Below are positions 49,802 through 62,711 of a DNA stretch of 64,000 nucleotides, in pieces (position 1 is the stretch's first letter; every line of letters starts with the position of its first letter). The DNA is from Quercus robur (lineage: Eukaryota; Streptophyta; Magnoliopsida; Fagales; Fagaceae). The translations under genes and the position numbers were made by a program. Below the pieces are notes generated by a model. The model saw nothing but the letters and a program-made list of their open reading frames with translations, was not told the origin of the DNA and did not search any database. The stretch is from assembly GCF_932294415.1 (NCBI RefSeq), contig NC_065535.1:94070862-94134861 (forward strand). Reading direction: 5' to 3'.

Positions 49802-50853
49802 AGGAAAAATGCCCTAACACCCCCCTAAATTTTGAGAGTGGCTATTTGACTCAATGAACTTTTATTTTGGCCAATTTGATACCTATGTGCCAAATAGTTT
49901 CTTTTGTTAGTCTCTCCGTTTAATAACGTTCTACTCTAATTCACGTGACATGCACAAGTAAAAAACATTTTGCAAAACCAATTGCAAGTTTGCAACCGAC
50001 TGAGAGAGAGAGACAAAAACGAACAGAACATCACACCTTTTAGTTTCAAGAGACAAGAAGGAAGTAGAAACAGTTTCAAATCTGTAAAGACTGTAATCAT
50101 CTACAAAACTAAAAATCAAAAACGAACAGGGCATCACACCTTTTAACTCATAAAGAATTTCCCTATTATCTTTAGAATATTTTCTCAGTAACATTTTTGA
50201 TAGATTTGGACCACATCTCTACAACCATTAGATGCATTTTCTCTCTCATTCAGTTTGGTACTGTTAATTACGGGAAAGTACAAATACAACATAACTCTTC
50301 ATCCCTTTGAGAATTTTAGAAGAGAAAAACGGCCATAATGACAAATCCCATAACAAAAAAATAAATAAATAAATAAACAAACAAACAAACACAATGAGAG
50401 AGAGAGAGAGAGAGAATGATAAAATGTTAGGAATTTAGGAGGGCAAGGAGGTCAGCCCACATTCTTCCAGATGGAAGCAGCTCAGGAGCTCCGCGCGTAC
50501 TCAATTCCTCACCTTCCCACCCTTCTTTTCTCTAGTTTGTTTCTTTCAAAAAAAAATGTATCGTTTTGAAACTTTCAGATCTGCAATAGATCTTTCGTTT
50601 TTGTTTTTCTAATTTTGCAAATGATGAAATGGTTTTCTCTCTCTCAATCAGTTGCAAACTTGCAATTACTTTTGCAAAATGTTTTTTCCCCATGCATGTC
50701 ACGTGAATTAGAGTAGAACGTTAGTATTAAACAGGGAGACCAACAGAAGCAGCTATTTAGCACACATGTAAAGTGTAGTGCTAAATTATTCAAAATAAAA
50801 TTCAAGCGGTCAAATAGCCACTACCTCAAAGTACAAGAACATGTGGAAATCAT
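49802..50853. mobile_element. Mutator-like element with about 190 bp inverted repeats
   Basis: The left arm (about 49815-50010) and right arm (about 50637-50845) are inverted copies sharing GTGGCTATTTGAC, ACGTTCTACTCTAATTCACG and AACATTTTGCAAAA blocks. The interior has (AAAT)n, (CAAA)n and (AG)n runs at 50350-50416 and a G/C-richer piece at about 50440-50520 that could be captured host sequence but is too short to identify. No transposase is present. Outer limits are approximate and the target duplication is not fixed. Confidence 0.7.
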
Positions 50854-53800
50854 GATTTAAAAAGTGTAATACTTGTTTGAAGTACTCAAAGAAAAAAAAA
50901 AAAAAAAAAAATTGGCACCATTTTTCTAATAACAAAAAAAATAAACATAATTATGTGATTGGTATGAATACGTGTTTTCTTTAACTGTACTTCTACTAAC
51001 GAGAGAGACAGTCCTAGGCCAAAAAAAAATTGCCTTTCCTCTCTCACCTCCTTTTCCTTCCCATATGATTTCTCTCTCCCTCGCTTCTCCCTCGCTTCTC
51101 TAGAAAAGAAAAGAAGAAATATCCACAGCCACAAATTACACAAATTATTTACAACCAAAACCCATTCTTATCAAGTCCAAAAACTACTCTACAAATAAGA
51201 AAAAACTTAACACAGTACACAAACTATTCACCACAAAAACCCATTTTTAATCAAGCCCAGAAACAATAAGCCATCCTTTCAACTCTATTCCATTCATCCT
51301 TTGATGGATAATGCTTGAAATTAGCATCTTCCTCTGCCAAATAGTTCAACACAAAACGATCTCATACAGTACTATCAAACATTTCCCATGTTGCATTCTA
51401 TCTCATAGACACATCTAGACATAAACCCTTTATTCTCTCGTCACCAAGTGAGGGAGAGATATTTGAGTTTGAGAGAGAGAGAGAGAGCGAGTATGTCAAT
51501 GTGTTATCATATGGATTGTGAAATATTAAATTGATAGAATATTTCATTTTCCTTTTTGTAACAAAGACAACTTCTTTAAGTGATTTTTTTTTTCAACTTC
51601 AATCTATTGTGTTGGGGTATCATCGCTTAGTGCACAAAATAAAGATGAATAATACTTTCAGCAATTTTGTATGTTAACTATGTCAAGATTACATGAGTTC
51701 TTCAATCTTGTATTATATACTCAAATAAGATTTATATGGGCCCTCTTTTTTTATTTAGTACACTCGTATCTCTTTTTCCCCATAGGGAAAAGGTCTGCCT
51801 GTCTAGTACGGTAGTACTAGTGGCAGTACCTCTTAAAGATCACATTTCCCCAACAAAGAAAATATGGGCAGATATACACCAAGCAACCGAGAGGATAAAG
51901 GCAATGCGCCATTTTAACTTCACATATAGCAACAAATTATACATGAATTATAAGTTAGAAACTATAAATTACAAAGTTTAAGGCCAATGCCCCGTTATGT
52001 ATCTTGCTTCATTGGGAAATGAAAGTTTTACACCATTGTAGATATCAAAGGCCCTTTGACAAAGGGTAGATCAATCTGGTCGAGAAATAGATCTACGTTC
52101 TGTGATGCCTTCAACACAACAGATAATGAGATAATAGGCAGACAACAACGGTCACATCCTTATAAAATTTTCATCTTACAAGTTTGCAAAGCCTTCCTAC
52201 AGAATGGTGACTATCCTCAAAGAAATATTACGTAAAAAAATTCAAAACTAACCTCAATAATTCAAATGCCAAAAATTTGTAAAGTATGAAAACGAAACTC
52301 CAAAACATCAGGTGCATAAAATACTAAACAATGAAAGTGCAAAATACTAGGAGTTTGATCTTGTTCCAAAATTCTTAAACTAACCTTATGTGGACAACAA
52401 TTAGCAAAAGCCCCTAAACTTGTTATTCCTCGAAATCTGAAATTGAAAGGGGGAGCAAGGGGGATGAGCTTCATAAATCAATAAATAACCAAATTTCAAC
52501 TATAAATAATAATAAAAATTTGATAGGTATCAACTATAAATAAAATTTTGCATAAAATAAAAATGCAAAAGCTTAGAGACTATATTTCAGTTCAAATAGG
52601 AAAATTAATTCATATAATTTAAAGCGGATTTTGAAAACATAAACTTATAATTGTAATGGGTTCCAAAAACATCAAAAATTATAATTTGTAATGAGTTCAA
52701 AATTTTCATTGGACTTGAAATGATAACCATATTTAATCAGATTCTTAACAATTTTTATGACAACGGTCACAATATATCTTCATGACTTGGCTTAGAATCA
52801 CATGTCCGCCCATGATATGCCCCTTAAGAAACTAGTTTCTGAGACAATGTATAGCCCCACTTTAACTGGGTCCTTAACATAGTCAAAATGTACAATAAAT
52901 TTATCAAATTTATCCAGTTTCATTTTAGTTCAAATCCAAAAATCATATACAATAAAATTAGAGTTTAGACATATATTTCCTTCAAATATGGGTTCTTTTT
53001 GAAAAATTTACAAATTCCTAATCCAAGTTTGAGGAAATAGGAACCATCAAAAAATCCAATTGGGTTTAATACAATTATAATATTTCAATGAGGAAGAAAT
53101 TATATTTCTTTTCTTTAAATCTATGCGACAAAATTAGGTAAATAAATTTTTTTAATGAAATACAAAAGAGTATTTAATAAATAGAACTTTGTTTTTGAAG
53201 CAAATAAAACTAGCCAAGATAAGATTACTGACCTATCAACAAGCTTATAAAAACTGAATACTTCTCTTTAAGATCCACAAGTTGAACCAAAAACCAATTT
53301 TTAGAATAATCCAACTGCATCAATCTTATATAAATAATACAATTTAACAATGGATTAGTTAGCAAAAATTTTGTAATGATGGCACAGAAGCTCTCTAAAA
53401 GTTTCTAAAGAGTGCTTGGATCTGGTTCCTTCACTAGAATACGAAAACTAACTTGTTGCCTAATGGTCCTTTTGGATTAAGGGAGAGTAGAGTAGAGTTA
53501 GCCGGAACCACAAAGCACAATCACGTCTTAAGGTTCGCAAATCCCTAAATCCACGCATCAAAGAGAGGAGAACCATGACATTATCCATTGAAAAAGTTTT
53601 CTTATAAGTAGCTCTACTACTGTAATTTTTGTATAGCTATGATAACTTGGGTGCTTAGTTTGATAACAAACCAAAAAAGACTAAACCATCAATGTATAAT
53701 ACAAGCCTATCTATGTTGTAAATATATACCTGCCGAGACTAGAGAATCATCTCCCCACCTAAACCATTAGATATTCCTCATTCAACCTAGCCTTACTTTA

Positions 53801-55117
53801 TGGCCCCTACAATCTAAAACCATCCTCATCTCTTCAAAGATTCAACACACACCAGACCGTGACTTTTCCTAAGGCAAGCCACTAGCTCCAAAAGGCGACA
53901 CCACATCCCCTATGATGGTTATTAAAAAAATTTAAGGGTTAAAAAACACTTAATTAACGGGAAAAGTGACACTTCATAATGCACCAAGAATCTGGGTTTC
54001 TTTTGCTCACTATAATTAGATTCTTGCCACATGTTATTCGCATCATACCAATTGCAATTACAAAAGGACAACGAAACATGTTTTAATAGAACAGAATCTA
54101 CTTGAAACTAATTGCACATGTAACACATCTAAAAAGAAAATATGGTAAAATAAAATTTATATACACCAAGCAAGGTGCTACTTAGTACTTATATTGTAAA
54201 GCTTTCTAGTGATTGGTCAAAAATGTTAGACAATTCTACATATATATCCAATGAACGAGAAAAAAAAGGGGGGGGGGGGGGGGGAGGTGGGAATTTTTCG
54301 TGCCTGCCACCAGACTCTTGTGCCACACTATTCTTTCATTCATTTCTTGACATTTTGCTAAGTTGATACAAGGATATTTAAGATGTTCCATAGAGTTTGA
54401 AACCTTCTCTTGCAATTATACCATTTAAGATGACCCCACTGTGTTTAGTGGGATTTAATGTGGTATGCATCCTTTTGATTTTGTTGGGAAAAAAATAAAA
54501 ATAAAAAGAATCATCCTCTTATAACCTCTCTAATCCAGCGATAAACTATATTTGTGCATATTGATAGGAAAAGAAATGAAACACTGGTTTCCACTTGACA
54601 ATACAAGAGAAATTTCACATTATTTTATTATGTAAGGGAGACTAGGAGTTAATTCATACGAGGAGTTAATAGTTATTACAGGGGTTAGCACTAAATTCAA
54701 AACAAAAATCACATACACTTTTATAAGTTTATCTTAATATATTTTAAATCAAATTCTTAACAAGCCAAAAAAGGGGAAAAAACTAAATCAGGATCCGCTC
54801 TTTTTTAACTGAAATAAACAAGTGTGATGCCGTTTATACGTGGCACTAGATACATGTGGAAAGGTTTCAGCTTTCAGTGTTTGCCGATCCTCCCTTTGTT
54901 TAGTTGTGTTGTGGTCCATGTATGTTCATTTTAAACAACTATTGGAAACTAGAATACTAAATTGATATTATATTATTTGCTAGATACCAGAACAAGTATA
55001 ACTTTGACAGCTAAAATATCATGTTGTTCTAAAGTTAAAAAGTATCGCATTCTGTTCACACAAATATAGTTTACCTGATCAGTTTTCTAGCTCTTATAGC
55101 CGCCCACATCAAGCCGA
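50854..55117. other. Long AT-rich intergenic stretch
   Basis: I find no gene, RNA or well-delimited element in these 4.3 kb. Notable sequence features are an A tract at 50890-50910, (AG)n near 51472-51488, and a G tract of 16-17 bases near 54268-54283. Short open frames show no family signature. Confidence 0.4.
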
Positions 55118-56284
55118 TCATTGCAGATAAAGGCTTTCCACATATGTAGCTGCCTCCATTCTTGGATTGGGATCACATAATATACTTGTACAGGTGTGAT
55201 CTGTCAAATTCCATTCTACCAATTTGTAATAGCATTCTCCGGTTATTCCAACACTTTTAACTTGAGTCTCCCGCATTAAAACCTTTTCACCATTCTTTGA
55301 CGCGCACATAGGCCTCAAACAAGTGCCCAAATATGGAATGGTCGCCAATCTAGTCCAAGATTCCTTCATCACCCATAGCTGAACACACAAGTTTTTGCGG
55401 GATTCGCCGGTGCACACAGATAGACACAGGTGTTCTCCAAAAGTCCCCAACTCCCATAAACCTGTTGTATAGAAACATTTTCCTGATGACCCGTCTCTTA
55501 CGCAATACAAAACAGATTCTGGCCATGGCAGCTCATGAAATATCTCCTCTGCTAAGTCAAAATAAATGATTGACGGCTTCCCATATTTCATAGCACTCCA
55601 ATAAATTGCCCCATTGCAGTAGGTAGTCTTTGGGGTCAATGGAAGACTGCAGTTATAAATATTGTCCACATCCACCAGAATTGTCTTCCAAGTAAAGGTC
55701 TTGATTGAAAAGATCTCAATCCTTTTTATATCAAAAGGGAAAATCTGGTAGGGCCTTACTATCTTATGATCATCAGTGGAATAATCATAGCCAAAACCAA
55801 AACGGTAAAACCAACAAGACATTGAATCAGGTGTTGATGTTGGTCTTGGTATGTTTTTGTGACTTTTGGTAGATGGGTTCCAAACCAAATATTCAGATGT
55901 ACGTTTGCGCCTATTATATAATTCAATACATACCAAGCCATTGCAAGAAGCCAAGTTTGTCTCAACAAATTCTTCACCCCACAATGGAAAACCTTGAAAA
56001 TCAACATCAACTGGTTGACCATGAACACAGGTTTGAAATAGTGCTTCATAACCTAACGATAAGACACAATTGTCAGTAAAAACAAGGACGTTCATGCAGC
56101 TGGGGTTTTGAGATGCTCTCTGAAAATGGGATTTAGCGAATTGGCGACTACTGATCAAAGTGTGCCATGCTTTGGATACGCACTTGAATCGCATGAGAGA
56201 CTTCACTGGTAGTCTTGAAAGTATGTCCTCAACGAGGTCATTTGGGATCGTAAAGCTTCGCCGCCGTGCCTTACAAATTCGCAT
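55118..56284 (-). CDS. F-box protein with FBA-type associated domain
   Basis: A single-exon 388-residue protein. The F-box is at about residues 12-55: [20 protein letters not shown] followed by [22 protein letters not shown]. After it comes the F-box-associated interaction region: [11 protein letters not shown] (about 112), [31 protein letters not shown], then [33 protein letters not shown] and [13 protein letters not shown] in the usual order. Proteins of this CPR1/At3g-type family are adaptors of SCF ubiquitin ligases: the F-box binds SKP1/ASK and the FBA part picks the substrate. Length and motif order are normal and no break is seen. A 5' untranslated exon may lie about 1.6 kb upstream (57890-57960), because CCCTAAAAG|GTACTC there has donor form, but this is a guess. 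The substrate is unknown. Confidence 0.92.
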   Translation of the reverse strand: MRICKARRRSFTIPNDLVEDILSRLPVKSLMRFKCVSKAWHTLISSRQFAKSHFQRASQNPSCMNVLVFTDNCVLSLGYEALFQTCVHGQPVDVDFQGFPLWGEEFVETNLASCNGLVCIELYNRRKRTSEYLVWNPSTKSHKNIPRPTSTPDSMSCWFYRFGFGYDYSTDDHKIVRPYQIFPFDIKRIEIFSIKTFTWKTILVDVDNIYNCSLPLTPKTTYCNGAIYWSAMKYGKPSIIYFDLAEEIFHELPWPESVLYCVRDGSSGKCFYTTGLWELGTFGEHLCLSVCTGESRKNLCVQLWVMKESWTRLATIPYLGTCLRPMCASKNGEKVLMRETQVKSVGITGECYYKLVEWNLTDHTCTSILCDPNPRMEAATYVESLYLQ

Positions 56285-59200
56285 GCTTTAGTTCAAGTCC
56301 TTGGCTCTATAATCAATATATATATAGAGAAAGAAAAAATGATTAAATAGTTATATTTTAAATCTAATAATTAAAAATGTAACAAATTAAAATTTATAGT
56401 TTCAAAAGTATTAAACCCTAAAAATTCAAAAAGTAACAAATTAAACCCTCAACTCATTAGAAGTAAAATGGCAGGTAGCAGCAAAATGAAAGGGTCCATC
56501 CTAAACAAAGTTGTGTTAATTTGGGGTATTGTGTGCTGCCCTGGCTTTCTAAAAGTTGTTGGTTGTGCCCCTGCAGTGCATTGCATAATTTTATGTGGTA
56601 GGACACCTAAGAAGCCAAATCAGTTATAAATGATTAGCCAAAAATATTTACAAAAATAATAATAGAAAAATAATCAGTTATATATATATATATATATATA
56701 ACTATGGAACCAAATATATATATAACTGATTACGCTTATTTATAGTTTCTTGATTAATGGTTGCCTGTCTAGTAGTGAGTATTCCATTGTCACTGTATGT
56801 AATTTCTTATCCTGTCTAAGGAATTTTCTGCAGATCCATGTAAAGTCTTCTGATTAATGGTTGTACTTTTTAGTGTTTTTGTTTTGATCCATAAAGCTTC
56901 CCAATTAATCAAGATATAGTTTCTTGACTAATTGTCCAGGCACAATTCTTCAAGCCATACCATCTGAAATAAGAGAAAGTATCTCGTGTGTTGAATATAT
57001 GCATCCTCCTCATAACGTGTGGATCCCTCACGGCTGTGAGGTACATGGTGATAGGGAGGATGCATATAACCTATTACAAAATTATTGCTAAAATAAAAGC
57101 ATTGAATCTCTCAACAATCATTGCATTCAGCATGGACAGAAAATCCCTGCTTCACATCTTGTTTTATCATTCCATCCTCAATATTTTAATAAACTCAACC
57201 ACCTTACAGCCTGCCTTGAATACATCCGTATGCAAATGGGTTAAAACCAAATGATGCCATATATATAATAAGACAGTCAAATTATGACTAGCCATTAGTG
57301 GGATAAAAATAATGCATCAATAAGACAGATTGATACAATTTTCTGTATAGAGACAATATGCTCATAACACTTTCCTTCTATTTAACATAAACCCAATCTG
57401 CTCAAAACAAGTAAAATTCCCACTGCATCAAGCCACCCCCAATAAAAATAAAAATAAAAAGCTTCCAACCCTAGAATAAAAATAAAATAGAATGAAAGCC
57501 TGGAAAACTATACACCATGTTAAAGGAATAAATCACCACAACCCCACCTTAAACTATTACAATCTCCATCAATTGTTACTCCCACCACCAGCACCACTGA
57601 TATTAGTAGAAGGAGAGAGAGAGAGAGAGAATACTTCCTAAGAAAATTAATAGCTGAAGAAGTTTACAGCTCACGTACTGCTAAACTGAACCATGATTCC
57701 AATATCAAATTCCCCAGTGTCTTGCTTCACATTTTTTTTTTAAATGTATCACTGATATTGTTACAAGTTACTACTACGACTATGCACACTACTCAACTGG
57801 GCTTATCAAAATATAAAAAAGTTTAACAAGAGTATCCAATCAAATCACGAAAATGAATTGCAAACGAAAAAGAAATGGAAGAAGAGTACCTTTTAGGGTT
57901 GACGTGACAGCAAAATCTGGTGATGGGCGGAGAACAAGCTTGGAGAGCAAATCTGGGCAGATGGAATAAATATAGTATTTATTTACACTTCATTTGTTTC
58001 GAAATAAAATATTTGACACTGAAAATGTTTTCATTTTATCCTGTTTGGTTGTATACATGAAAATGCGGAAGAAATCATTTTCTAGTGTTTGGCACGATTT
58101 AAAATGAAAAAATTTCCTCACAATTAGAGAAAACCCAAACTCAAGATTCTCAACTAATCAAGCTCTAATTCTCTGATTTCAATCAAAATACATCCATGAA
58201 TCAAAGCAGATATTTTCAAACCCAAACTAGAATTTCTTTACAAAGTCACCCAAACTCAAATTAGCTACCAAAAATAAAAATTTGGTATGGGGTGGAAAAT
58301 GCATGAGTTGGGTAGATTTTGGGTTGAGTCATTGATGGGTCATGTACCTAATTATCCCTTTATTACCCATTTAAATACCCATTAGGTACCCAACTCATTT
58401 AATCTAGTAACCCATTTAACCCATTTAAACAGGATTCATTCTCTACAAGTTTCCTGCATTTTCTCAGCAACAGTTGAAAAACACACTTGAAATAGCTCAT
58501 TTTCTTTCACTTTTCTTTTATTTTCTCAGCAACCAAACAGAAACAATTACGCTTAAAAGTTCATTTTCTTTCACGTTCTTTTACATTTTCTCAGACACCA
58601 AACAGAGTTGATACAAACCACACTTCAAATAGCTCATTTCAAACATAAACAAAAGAAATAGAAATAAGAAAAAACAGAGTAGAACCGATACTGACTCAAT
58701 GGAAAAGGAGATTGAGAAGTTGAGATTCGCGTGTGGATCGAGAACTGGAGAGCTCCGACGAGTTCATATTTGGCTGTCTAACAAGATCTTCGATTCACCA
58801 TAGATCTACAAAGTATTTGAGACGAAGCGCTTGTTCTAATCTTGCACAAATGCCGAAACCTCACTAAGCGCGTCTCCTGAATTTATTGATGCAGGATGAT
58901 CATGTAGTCTAGGAAGTTAAAACATGAACTCGTCGGAGCATAGCTCAAAATTTTGAACATTATCTGAATTTGCCGAAAACATGATCATTCTAGACTACAG
59001 AGACATGAGAAAGGAGACAGTGTGTTGGTATAGTTCCACAGATAACCATTCAACAACTTTAAACCCCCAAGAGTCAGAGAGAAAATTTTGTATATTTATT
59101 GACAAGAACCTATTCAAGACCCAAGAAAGCATTTCAACGAACAGATGGTAGGCAATAACAAAACTCCACAATAGCATACAACTGGGATTTTGCATAGCTC

Positions 59201-59689
59201 AAAAGCAAGAGCAACACTCAATAACCAGCCAAACTACGAATACCCAGTTGAGAAAAGTTGGTAAGAATTCAGATAATGTTCAAAATTTTACAAAGCAAAA
59301 GTGATAAGTGAGAGATAGTGACAAAAATTAAGCAAAGTAAAATACTGACCTGTGACTCTGTGAGTGCTTGGAACAGAGAAGAGAGGGCTGAGAATGCTGA
59401 AGATGACGCAGAGGAAGCCACAATCTCAAGCCTTACTTTTTGGTGAGAGAGAGGCTATTGAACGAGGCTGTTGAACGAGATGGGTCTCATCTCAGCGATG
59501 AGGGAGAGAGAAAAAAAAAATTGAGAAGGATAAAGGAGGAAAGAAGAGAAGGAGAGAGAGCGAGAGAGAAAAAGAAAGAAAAGAAAAGAATATTTTTTTA
59601 ATGAGAGAGAGAGAGGGAAAGTTTAAAAAAAAAAAAAAATTAGCTACTGGCTAAATTTTAGTTATAGCACCATTAAGCATCCGTAGCAG
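56285..59689. other. Intergenic DNA, repeat fragments
   Basis: AT-rich DNA with TA microsatellites (56680-56700), an (AG)n run near 57612-57630, A/G-rich sequence at 59500-59635, and ACCCATTTAAATACCCATTA-like low-complexity repeats near 58360-58440. A segment with TGTTTGGTTG / CAACCAAACA ends (about 58040-58620) may be a MITE. No gene is supported. Confidence 0.35.
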
Positions 59690-60120
59690 CTGTTGTAAAA
59701 ATTATGTCATTTTACCACATCAAAAGCCTACTTTATTATTTTACCACATCATTTTATAATATCTCATTTATCAGATGTTCTATATTTTTACCACTTCATT
59801 TAAATATTATTTCTTAATTCTTATTTTAAAACCTAGGACTGTAGCCACTAATGGGGATTGGGGACTGTAGCCACAGATGTCACAAAATTAAAAGCTTAGA
59901 ACATGGGGACTGACCGACTGACAGAGAAAGAGGAATAAAAAAATAAAAAAATCATATGCCACAGATTTCCGTACCGTGCCAAATATATGATGACACTGTA
60001 GCATGTTGTAAAAATTATGAGATTTAGAACATCTGATATTTGGTGTTTTTTGGTGTTTGGTGTGTTAAATGTGCCAAATATTTGGCATTTGGCACATTTA
60101 GCACATCTAGTGTGGGTGCT
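59690..60120. mobile_element. Shorter copy of the element at 61740-62576
   Basis: The left side has GTCATTTTACCACATCAAAA and CCTACTTTATTATTTTACCA, the right side TTTCCGTACCGTGCC and TTTGGCATTTGGCACATTTA. The same segments, in the same order, bound the longer element at 61740-62576, so this looks like an internally deleted relative. Ends are approximate. Confidence 0.45.
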
Positions 60121-60236
60121 ATTATTATAGCATTTATTTTATCAATGATGTGCATTAGCATTAAAAAAAAAAATTAGCTACTGGCTAAATTTTAGTTATA
60201 GCACCATTATTATAGCATTTATTTTATCAATGATGT
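60121..60236. repeat. Direct repeats at the border of two elements
   Basis: A segment TTATAGCATTTATTTTATCA-ATGATGTGCATTAGCATT occurs at about 60124-60160 and again at about 60211-60247. A segment ATTAGCTACTGGCTAAATTT occurs at about 59640 and about 60172. This implies nested insertion or local duplication here. Confidence 0.6.
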
Positions 60237-61714
60237 GCATTAGCATTGAAAAATGCTAATGCTATATTTCAGCCCTTTTTAGCATTTTATGTCTCAAAAT
60301 GGGCTGCATCAAAGGATGCTAAACACAGAAATTGTAAAAAATTTTACAATAGTGCTACAGTACAATTCTATCTTTAGAATTGTACTGTAGCACAATTGTA
60401 AAAAAATATATATATATTTTAATCGACATTTCTCTCTCCTCCCATAATTTCTGTTACATTCTCTCTCTTCATTCTCTCTTTCTCATCTGCTCTCTCCGCT
60501 CTCTTCATTCTCTCTTTCTCACTTTCCTCTTTCAAACCCAAGCATCATCCAGCATCTGTTTCTAAATCAATGCCCGAAGTGAGAATCGCAGGTCCACAAC
60601 CAATTAAGAGGCCATTTACAGGACATGGAAGCAACTTTACTCCGTTGGATCCAACAGAAAGCATGACAATAGAGAAGTCCTCATTCGATCTCGTCGAGAA
60701 GATGCACTACTTATTCGTTCAAGTGGTGAAAGCAAGGAAACTCCCCAGCATCGACCAATACCAACTGGGTTGAAGATCGGAGTGGGTCATGGCGTGGGTC
60801 ACGGAGATCGAAGATCGGAGTGGGCTGAAGTGGGTTTTTGGCTATGACCGGTGTTTTTGGTTGTTTTTGGCGTGGGTCCGGTGTTTTTGGTTGTGGTTTT
60901 TTGTTGTGGTTGTGGTTTTTGTGCTTAAAGGGGTTGTGGGTCGTGGTTGGGTTGTGGGTCCGGTGTTTGGGTCGTGGGTGACGGCGTGGGTTTGGTGGTT
61001 GTGGTTTTGGCTGTGACCGGTGTTTTTGGTTGTTTTTGGCTTGGGTCCGGTGTTTTTGGTTGTGGTTTTTGGTTGTGGTTGTGGTTTTTGGTTGGGTCCG
61101 GCGTGGGTTCGATGTTTTTGGTTGTGGTTGTGGTTGTGGTTTTTGTGCTTAAAGGGGTTGTGAGTCGTGGTTGGGTCCGGGGTTTGGGTCGTGGTTGGGT
61201 TGTGGGTCCGGTGTTTGGGTCGTGGGTGACGGCGTGGGTTTGGTGGTTGTGGTTTTTGGCTGTGACTGGTGTTTTTGGCTTAGGTCCGGTGTTTTTGTTT
61301 GTGGTTTTTTGAATGGGTTTGCTCCGATGGGTTTCAAATCGACGGTGTGGTTTCTGATCGGTGGCTTGGGTGGTGGGTGTGGTGGCCGTTGTTGGCTCTG
61401 GTTTGATGGTTTGTGTGTGTGGCTGTGTGTGGCTCTGTTGATGGGTCTGTGTGTGTGGTTCTGTGAGATGAACCGGTGCTAGAGGTTGAGGGAGGCTGAG
61501 GAAAAAAAAAAAAAACGGTTGGAAAGCCTAGGAAAGTGGAACTGAAAAAAAGTATTTGTTAAAAAAAAATAATAAAGAAAGAATAAAGAATAATATTTTA
61601 ATAAGAATAGAGTTTTAGGATGTGAGAGGTATTGTAAAATGGGATGGTATAAGTAATAAAGTGGTTTTTTGGGATGGTATAATCGTATAGTATAGCATTT
61701 TTCAATGCTAGTGC
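60237..61714 (+). mobile_element. Pack-type element carrying an MCTP gene piece
   Basis: Ends match as inverted repeats: GCATTAGCATTGAAAAATGC on the left and, reversed, GCACTAGCATTGAAAAATGC on the right. Inside are a CT-rich leader (about 60425-60535), an open frame derived from a C2-domain gene (60570-60773), and a G/T-rich low-complexity tract (about 60780-61490). No transposase is present. The target duplication is not resolved, so Mutator-like origin is only likely. Confidence 0.55.
60570..60773 (+). pseudogene. Captured MCTP (multiple C2 domain) fragment
   Basis: A 67-codon frame. Residues 37-59 read SSFDLVEKMHYLFVQVVKAR followed by KLP, matching the highly conserved start of a C2 domain in plant MCTP proteins (pattern S[TS][YF]DLVE.M.YL.V.VVKA..LP). 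These proteins sit at ER-plasma membrane contacts and plasmodesmata (QUIRKY, FTIP1 group). The upstream residues may also come from the same linker. The frame stops before the calcium-binding loops, so no C2 function is expected. It is enclosed by the inverted repeats at 60237 and 61714. Confidence 0.7.
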
Positions 61715-61739
61715 TAAGATAGCTATATAGCTATTTAAG

Positions 61740-62576
61740 AGTATTTTTATCAGTTTTCTTATAAAAAATGTCATTTTGACATCTTAAAAACCTACTTTAT
61801 TATTTTATCACGTCATTTTACAATACACCATTTATCAAATCAAATATTTTATTTTTCCATTCTATACATTAAAATAATATTTACACCACATTAAAATAAT
61901 ATATTAAACTCCTCCAACAACAACAATTCCTCCACCACTGCCACAACAACGGCCATCAACAACCACTGCCACAACAATATCGACAGCCACCACTGGCACA
62001 AACCCACATCCACCAACGGCACCTTAAAAATTTTAAATAAAAAAAAAACACACACACACACACAACCAGGAAAAAAGAAATCCACAACAACCCAAAAAAT
62101 AGCCACCACAACTATCCAATAATCACCACCACAACCACCAAATTGTCGCCACAACCACAGTACCATTGCCACAACTAACCCACAACCCACCACATTCACA
62201 AACCTCAAAACCCATCTCAAATCAAACAAACCCACAGCTCAGGCGGTGAGGTCGGCTTCAGTAAGGAGACATCAGCGGCGAGATTAGCTTTAGGCAGCTT
62301 CAGGCGAGATCGGTTTCAGCGGCTTAAGGTGGCTTTAGGCGAGATCGGCTTCAGGCGGCTTGAGGATGAGAGAGGAAGAGAATGAGAGTGAAGAGGGAGT
62401 TGAGTGAATAAACAAATAATAAAAAATTTGGCATGGATGTCCGTACCGTCTCATATTTGAAACGGTACTGTAGCTGTGTGCCAAAATTTTTGGCATTTGA
62501 AACATCTCATGAGGCTCATATTTTGGGGTTTGGTGTGCTAAACATTTGGCATTTGGCACACCTAATGAGAATGCTC
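61740..62576. mobile_element. A/C-rich relative of the G/T-rich elements
   Basis: Starts near ATGTCATTTTGACATCTTAA with CCTACTTTATTATTTTATCA, then a CAACAACAATTCCTCCACCA-type A/C-rich tract (about 61910-62235) that is the complement style of the G/T-rich cargo at 60.8-61.5 kb. It ends with CATTTGGCATTTGGCACACC. Borders correspond to those of 59690-60120. No coding function is seen. Confidence 0.45.
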
Positions 62577-62678
62577 TAACACAGCTATTGCTAGTGCTCA
62601 AGCTTCCGTTATTCCAGCAACGTTAATCCCTGTTGAAATTCAAATTTTGATTTGGAAATTGGGCGGGTTCGATGATGG

Positions 62679-62711
<33 letters not shown>

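Noticed and set aside
52262-52474. 70-codon minus-strand frame
   Set aside because: No family signature and no splice context; taken as chance.
60789-61482. Gly/Val/Trp-rich open frames of 75-121 codons
   Set aside because: Low-complexity G/T-rich DNA avoids stop codons in several frames; there is no family motif and it lies inside a mobile element.
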